Assembly (NCBI GenBank): GCA_940671915.1
Contig: CALNVZ010003432.1
Location: forward strand, 5,571,143-5,635,142
Length of the DNA: 64,000 nucleotides
Source: Paracentrotus lividus
Lineage: Eukaryota > Echinodermata > Echinoidea > Camarodonta > Echinidae
Direction of reading: 5' to 3'
The stretch's first letter is position 1. Each line of letters starts with the position of its first letter. The position numbers and the translations under genes are program-made. The notes beneath the pieces are model-generated. The model did no database searches. It was not told the origin of the DNA and saw only the letters and a list, made by a program, of their open reading frames with translations. Below are positions 62,131 through 64,000 of this stretch, in pieces.

Positions 62131-63730
62131 CCTTAGTTCACGTAAATTCGACACCCCTCCTTAGTTTAGGATATAGTTGGAGCCACTAAGTTTAAGATAA
62201 ATTTGGCACCCCTAAGTCTCAGGTCAATTTGGCGCCCCTACATTTGGGCTCAATCTAGGTCCTTTAATTTTAATAAGATGATTTGGCACCCTTAACTTAA
62301 GGTTAAATCAGCGCCCCTAAGTCTCAGGTCAATTCAGCGTCCCTTAAGTTCAGATCATTTTTGCGCCCCTGCATTTGATCTAAATTTGGCGCCTTTACGT
62401 TAAGATCATTTGGCGCCCCTCTAGGTTTAAGTTCGATTTGGCGCCCCTAAATTTAAGGTCGATTTTGCGCCCTCTCCTAATATTAAGTCGATTTGGCGCC
62501 CTTAAGTTTAAGGTCGATTTGGCGCCCCCACCTAAGTTTCGGGTCAATTTTGCGCCCCCACGTTAAGCTCATTATTGCACCCCTCTAATTTTAAGTTTGA
62601 TTTGGCCCCCCCCCTAATTTTAAGGCTCGATTTGGCGTCCCACCTATGTTGAAGGTCAATTTGGCGCCGGTCCATTCGGCGCCCCTAAGTTTATTGGCGT
62701 TGTTTAGTTTAGCCTACTGTCGATTTGGCGCCCCTAATTTTATTTTAAGGGCGCCCCCTTCCCCTCCCTTTTTACAATTTGGCGCCCTTACTTAATTCAA
62801 GGTCAGATTCGGCGCCCCTAAGTTTAATATCAATTAGGCCCCCTCAGCTTCAGGTCAATTGGCGCCCCCATCTAAGTTTCGGGTCAATTTGGCGCCCCTA
62901 CGTTTAAGCTCAAGTTGGCTCCCCCGTAGTTAAATATTCGATTTGGCGCCCCTAAATTTAAGGTCGATTTGGCGCCCCCTAAATCTAAGGTAGATTTGGC
63001 ACCCCTAAAGTTTAAGGTTAATTTGGCGCCCCTAAATTTAAGGTCAATTTGGCACCCCTTAGTTTACTGTCGATTTGGCGCCCCCTAAATTAAATGTCGA
63101 TTTGGCGCCCCTATAAGTTTAAGGTCAATTTGGCGCCCCTTATTTTACTGTTGATTTGGCGCCCCTAAATTTAAGGTCGATTTGGCGCCCTAAGTTTAAG
63201 GTCAATTTGGCGCCCAAATTAAGGTCGATTTGGCGCCCCTAAGTTTTAAAGGTCAATTTGGCACCCCTTAGTTTACTGTCGATTTGGCGCCCCCCTAATT
63301 AAAGGTCGATTTGGCACCCCTAAGTTTAAAGTCAATTTGGCGCCCCTCAGTTTACTGTCGATTTGGCGCCCCCTAAATTTAATGTCGATTTGGCGCCCCC
63401 CTAAATTTAAGGTCGATTTGGCGCCCCTATAAGTTTAAGGTCAATTTGGCGCCCCTTAGTTTTACTGTTGATTTGGCGCCCTAAATTTTAAGGTCGATTT
63501 GGCGCCCTAATTTAAGGTCAATTTGGCACCCTTAGTTTACTGTCGATTTGGCGCCCCCCTAAATTAAAGGTCGATTTGGCGCCCTAAGTTTAAGGTCAAT
63601 TTGGCGCCCTTAGTTTACTGTCGATTTGGCGCCCCCCCCCTAAATTTAAGGTTCGATTGGCGTCCCCCTAATTTTAAGGTCGATTTGGCGCCCTTAGTTT
63701 ACTGTCGATTTGGCGCCCCCCCCCCATTTT
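62130..63730 (+). repeat. GGCGCCCC minisatellite, unit about 25-28 bp
   Basis: Roughly 55-60 degenerate units alternate between CTAAGTTTAAGGTCAATTTG and TTTACTGTCGATTTG, each followed by GCGCCCC. Units become more regular toward the right end (62900-63700), where a two- to three-unit higher-order pattern (AAGGTCAA, ACTGTCGA, AAGGTCGA) recurs. The GGCGCC core is the least variable part. No protein frame persists. Confidence 0.95.
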
Positions 63731-64000
63731 TTTTAAGGGCGCCCCCTCCCTTTTTCCCTTTTCCTCTCTCTCCCTCTCTCTTTTTTTTTTTTTTTTTTTT
63801 TTTTTCTTTTCTTTCTTCTCTCCCTTCTTTTCCCCTTTTTTCCTTCCTCTTTTCCCCCTTTTTTCCTTTCTTTTTTTTCCCCTCCTTTTTCTTCTTCTTT
63901 TTTTTCCCCTTCCTTTTCTTCCTTTTTCTTCCTCTTTCGGCGCCCCCCCCTGCGCGCCCCCGGGGGCCCGGGCCCGTAAAGCCCCCCCCAGAATACGCGC
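63731..64000. repeat. Pyrimidine tract and GC-rich end motif
   Basis: A CT-rich tract (63765-63935) follows the minisatellite. The window then closes with GGCGCCCCCCCCTGCGCG and GGGGGCCCGGGCCCGTAAAG plus a C run, the same end motif as at 234-275. The shared order suggests one repeat family with a defined terminus. Confidence 0.8.

Noticed and set aside
62130-63730. CRISPR-like array of short repeats
   Set aside because: There are no unique spacers between constant repeats and the units are degenerate throughout. This is a eukaryotic minisatellite.

Overview
This is an AT-rich, intron-bearing animal genomic window that is overwhelmingly made of repeats. The repeat types suggest a marine deuterostome, most likely an echinoderm of sea-urchin kind: a tRNA-headed SINE ending in ATT runs, CR1/Jockey-type LINE scraps, many short inverted-repeat elements, and a dispersed GCGAGCGCGAAGCGCGAGC motif. 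That assignment is recollection and inference, not a database result. There are no rRNA genes, convincing tRNA genes, CRISPR arrays or bacterial operons.

Layout. 1-9.9 kb: nested short inverted-repeat elements. They include two with CCCTGCTGG ends packed with CACA-N-TGTG palindromes, arrays of the GCGAAGCGC motif, and a decayed CR1-like LINE. 9.95-23.2 kb: a direct duplication (units of about 4.4 kb, about 8.8 kb apart), each carrying a decayed minus-strand reading frame for an unrecognised protein with an internal module repeat. Between the units lie a TA-flanked element, a SINE and other elements. 23.2-31.0 kb: two more copies of the 5' flank of that unit sit in the outer arms of a 3.2-kb inverted repeat, with a 25-N assembly gap at its centre and a 123-bp hairpin at its right edge. 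The palindrome may be biological or an assembly artefact.

31.7-50 kb holds the one well-supported host gene, on the minus strand. Eight coding exons join in phase from an ATG at 45417 to a TAG ending at 31703, with one or two possible 5' UTR exons at 47.2 and 49.96 kb. The product is about 394 aa: an N-terminal PH domain, a basic helix, a proline run, 11-residue SSGTDDVQAQQ repeats, and a C-terminal part of about 125 aa that I cannot name. The repeat exon is 2 nt out of frame as sequenced. Its introns contain a Penelope-like fragment, a LINE interrupted by a DNA element, fold-back elements, tandem repeats and a Tc1-type non-autonomous element.

50-62 kb contains more terminal-inverted-repeat elements and a LINE 3' end interrupted by a GC-rich element with TTA target duplications. 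62.1-63.7 kb is a minisatellite built on TTTGGCGCCCC. A scrap of the same sequence with the same terminal motif lies at 0.17-0.28 kb, so the window begins and ends in the same repeat family.
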